Assembly (NCBI GenBank): GCA_964404395.1 | Contig: CAYOKA010000143.1 | Location: forward strand, 1-5,646 | Source of the DNA: JAAYBT01 sp964404395 | GTDB taxonomy: Bacteria > Bacillota > Clostridia > Acetivibrionales > DTU013 | Length of the DNA stretch: 5,646 nucleotides | Direction: 5' to 3' | Shown: positions 4,945 to 5,646 of the stretch, one piece after another | Position numbering within the stretch: the stretch's first letter is position 1 | How the letters are laid out: the number at the start of each line of letters is the position of its first letter | Notes under the pieces: model-generated | What the model was told of the DNA's origin: nothing | Databases searched by the model: none | What the model saw: only the letters and a program-made list of their open reading frames with translations | Made by a program: the position numbers and the translations under genes

Positions 4945-5646
4945 TTATTTTTCCAGGCTGTTAAAAATAGCGTATTCTCCTCGCTTCTCCGCCAGCCAGG
5001 CTGGGTATTCCGAGTTAATTTTTTCGTTTTTCAAAGCTTCCTCTATTTCAGCTCTGCTGTCTTCCAGACTTGGCTGTTGCGCTTCCTGCCTGTTTGTCAC
5101 ATTAATGATGTGATATCCGAATTCGGTTTGTACCGGATCGCTGACTTCTCCTATTTTCATTGAGAAAGCAGCTGTTTCAAATTCCTCTACCATTCTGCCT
5201 CTCCCGAAGTAGCCCAAATCTCCGCCGTTTTGAGCATTACCTGTATCAATTGAGTACTGTGCTGCCAATTCGCCAAAATCCTTGCCTTCATCTATCTGCT
5301 TCTTAATATCTATAGCTGTCGCTTCATCCTCTACCAATATGTGGCTTGCCTCTACCTGCTCGGGCTTTGCAAACGTCTCCTTATTCTCTTCATAATAGGT
5401 GCTGATATCCTCAGCAGAAATCTTTATTCGGGGCTCAATGAGCTTTAGCATCTTAAGATAGGATGTGATATTCTCATTCATATCCTGAGTTGACATACCG
5501 GCCTGCGCCAGCGTCTGCTCAAATATTTCCTTGCCTCCGTAGGATTCAGCCATTTTATCTAATTCGGCCTGTATTTCCGCATCTGTAATGTTTATATTAT
5601 TCTTCTTTGCTTCCAGCTCTGCGATTTTATCAACTATCATTGAATC
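4945..5646 (-). CDS. Parvulin-type peptidyl-prolyl cis-trans isomerase (PrsA/SurA-like foldase), N-terminus outside window
   Basis: This protein should catalyse proline isomerisation and chaperone folding of exported proteins outside the membrane. The visible part is 233 residues, open to the right edge (two codons precede the ATG at 5640, which is therefore probably internal). The signal peptide or lipobox expected for a PrsA-like protein would lie beyond the window. Counting from that ATG, residues 1-90 form a charged helical SurA-N-like region (NITDAEIQAELDKM, then ISAEDISTYYEENKETF). A PpiC/rotamase domain follows at about 95-185: ASHILV with His100, FGELAAQYSID, GGDLGYFGRGRMVEEFE with Met150 and Phe154, and TEFGYHIINV with His177. 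A short helical tail ends in a taa stop at 4945-4947. It is convergent with dfrA and separated from it by a shared hairpin. Domain assignment is firm. Whether it is orthologous to PrsA is not decidable without the N-terminus. Confidence 0.92.
   Translation of the reverse strand, partial: DSMIVDKIAELEAKKNNINITDAEIQAELDKMAESYGGKEIFEQTLAQAGMSTQDMNENITSYLKMLKLIEPRIKISAEDISTYYEENKETFAKPEQVEASHILVEDEATAIDIKKQIDEGKDFGELAAQYSIDTGNAQNGGDLGYFGRGRMVEEFETAAFSMKIGEVSDPVQTEFGYHIINVTNRQEAQQPSLEDSRAEIEEALKNEKINSEYPAWLAEKRGEYAIFNSLEK

Noticed and set aside
5638..5640. ATG at 5640 (minus strand) as the start of the foldase gene
   Set aside because: The frame stays open to the edge, and no signal peptide or lipobox follows this ATG as would be expected for an exported foldase. 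It reads as the middle of a SurA-N-like domain.

Overview
The window looks like the chromosome of a low-to-moderate-GC clostridial Firmicute. The evidence is a class-I T-box tRNA-sensing leader in front of thrS, strong AGGAGG-type ribosome binding sites, perfect sigma-A-like promoter hexamers, and proteins of clostridial type (the ThyA variant, and a PpiC foldase carried next to housekeeping genes). Species cannot be named from the sequence alone.

Layout. Positions 1-830 are the 3' half of a PutP-type sodium/proline symporter whose 5' part is outside the window. Positions 831-1411 are a 581-bp non-coding leader. It holds a consensus promoter (855-882), a complete T-box riboswitch with a threonine specifier codon (about 906-1113, ending in an intrinsic terminator), then a tandem pair of about 110-bp hairpin-forming repeats (1129-1238 and 1250-1359, 121-bp period), and last the thrS ribosome binding site. 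Threonyl-tRNA synthetase (1412-3319), thymidylate synthase (3386-4216) and dihydrofolate reductase (4345-4851) follow on the same strand. A strong hairpin at 4877-4925 lies between dfrA and a convergent minus-strand gene for a parvulin-type peptidyl-prolyl isomerase/foldase, which is cut by the right edge of the window.

How the genes work together. ThrS charges tRNA-Thr, and the T-box should let transcription pass the terminator only when uncharged tRNA-Thr accumulates. ThyA and DHFR are metabolic partners: ThyA makes dTMP and turns methylene-tetrahydrofolate into dihydrofolate, and DHFR reduces this back to tetrahydrofolate. No terminator or convincing promoter is visible between thrS and thyA, so the threonine-responsive leader may also feed thyA-dfrA; this is inference. 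The symporter and the foldase appear to be independent neighbours.

Most of the window is ordinary housekeeping. The least explained stretch is the repeat pair inserted between the T-box terminator and thrS. It adds about 300 nt of structured leader and happens to keep an open frame fused to thrS. I see no evidence for a new defence, mobile or toxin system.
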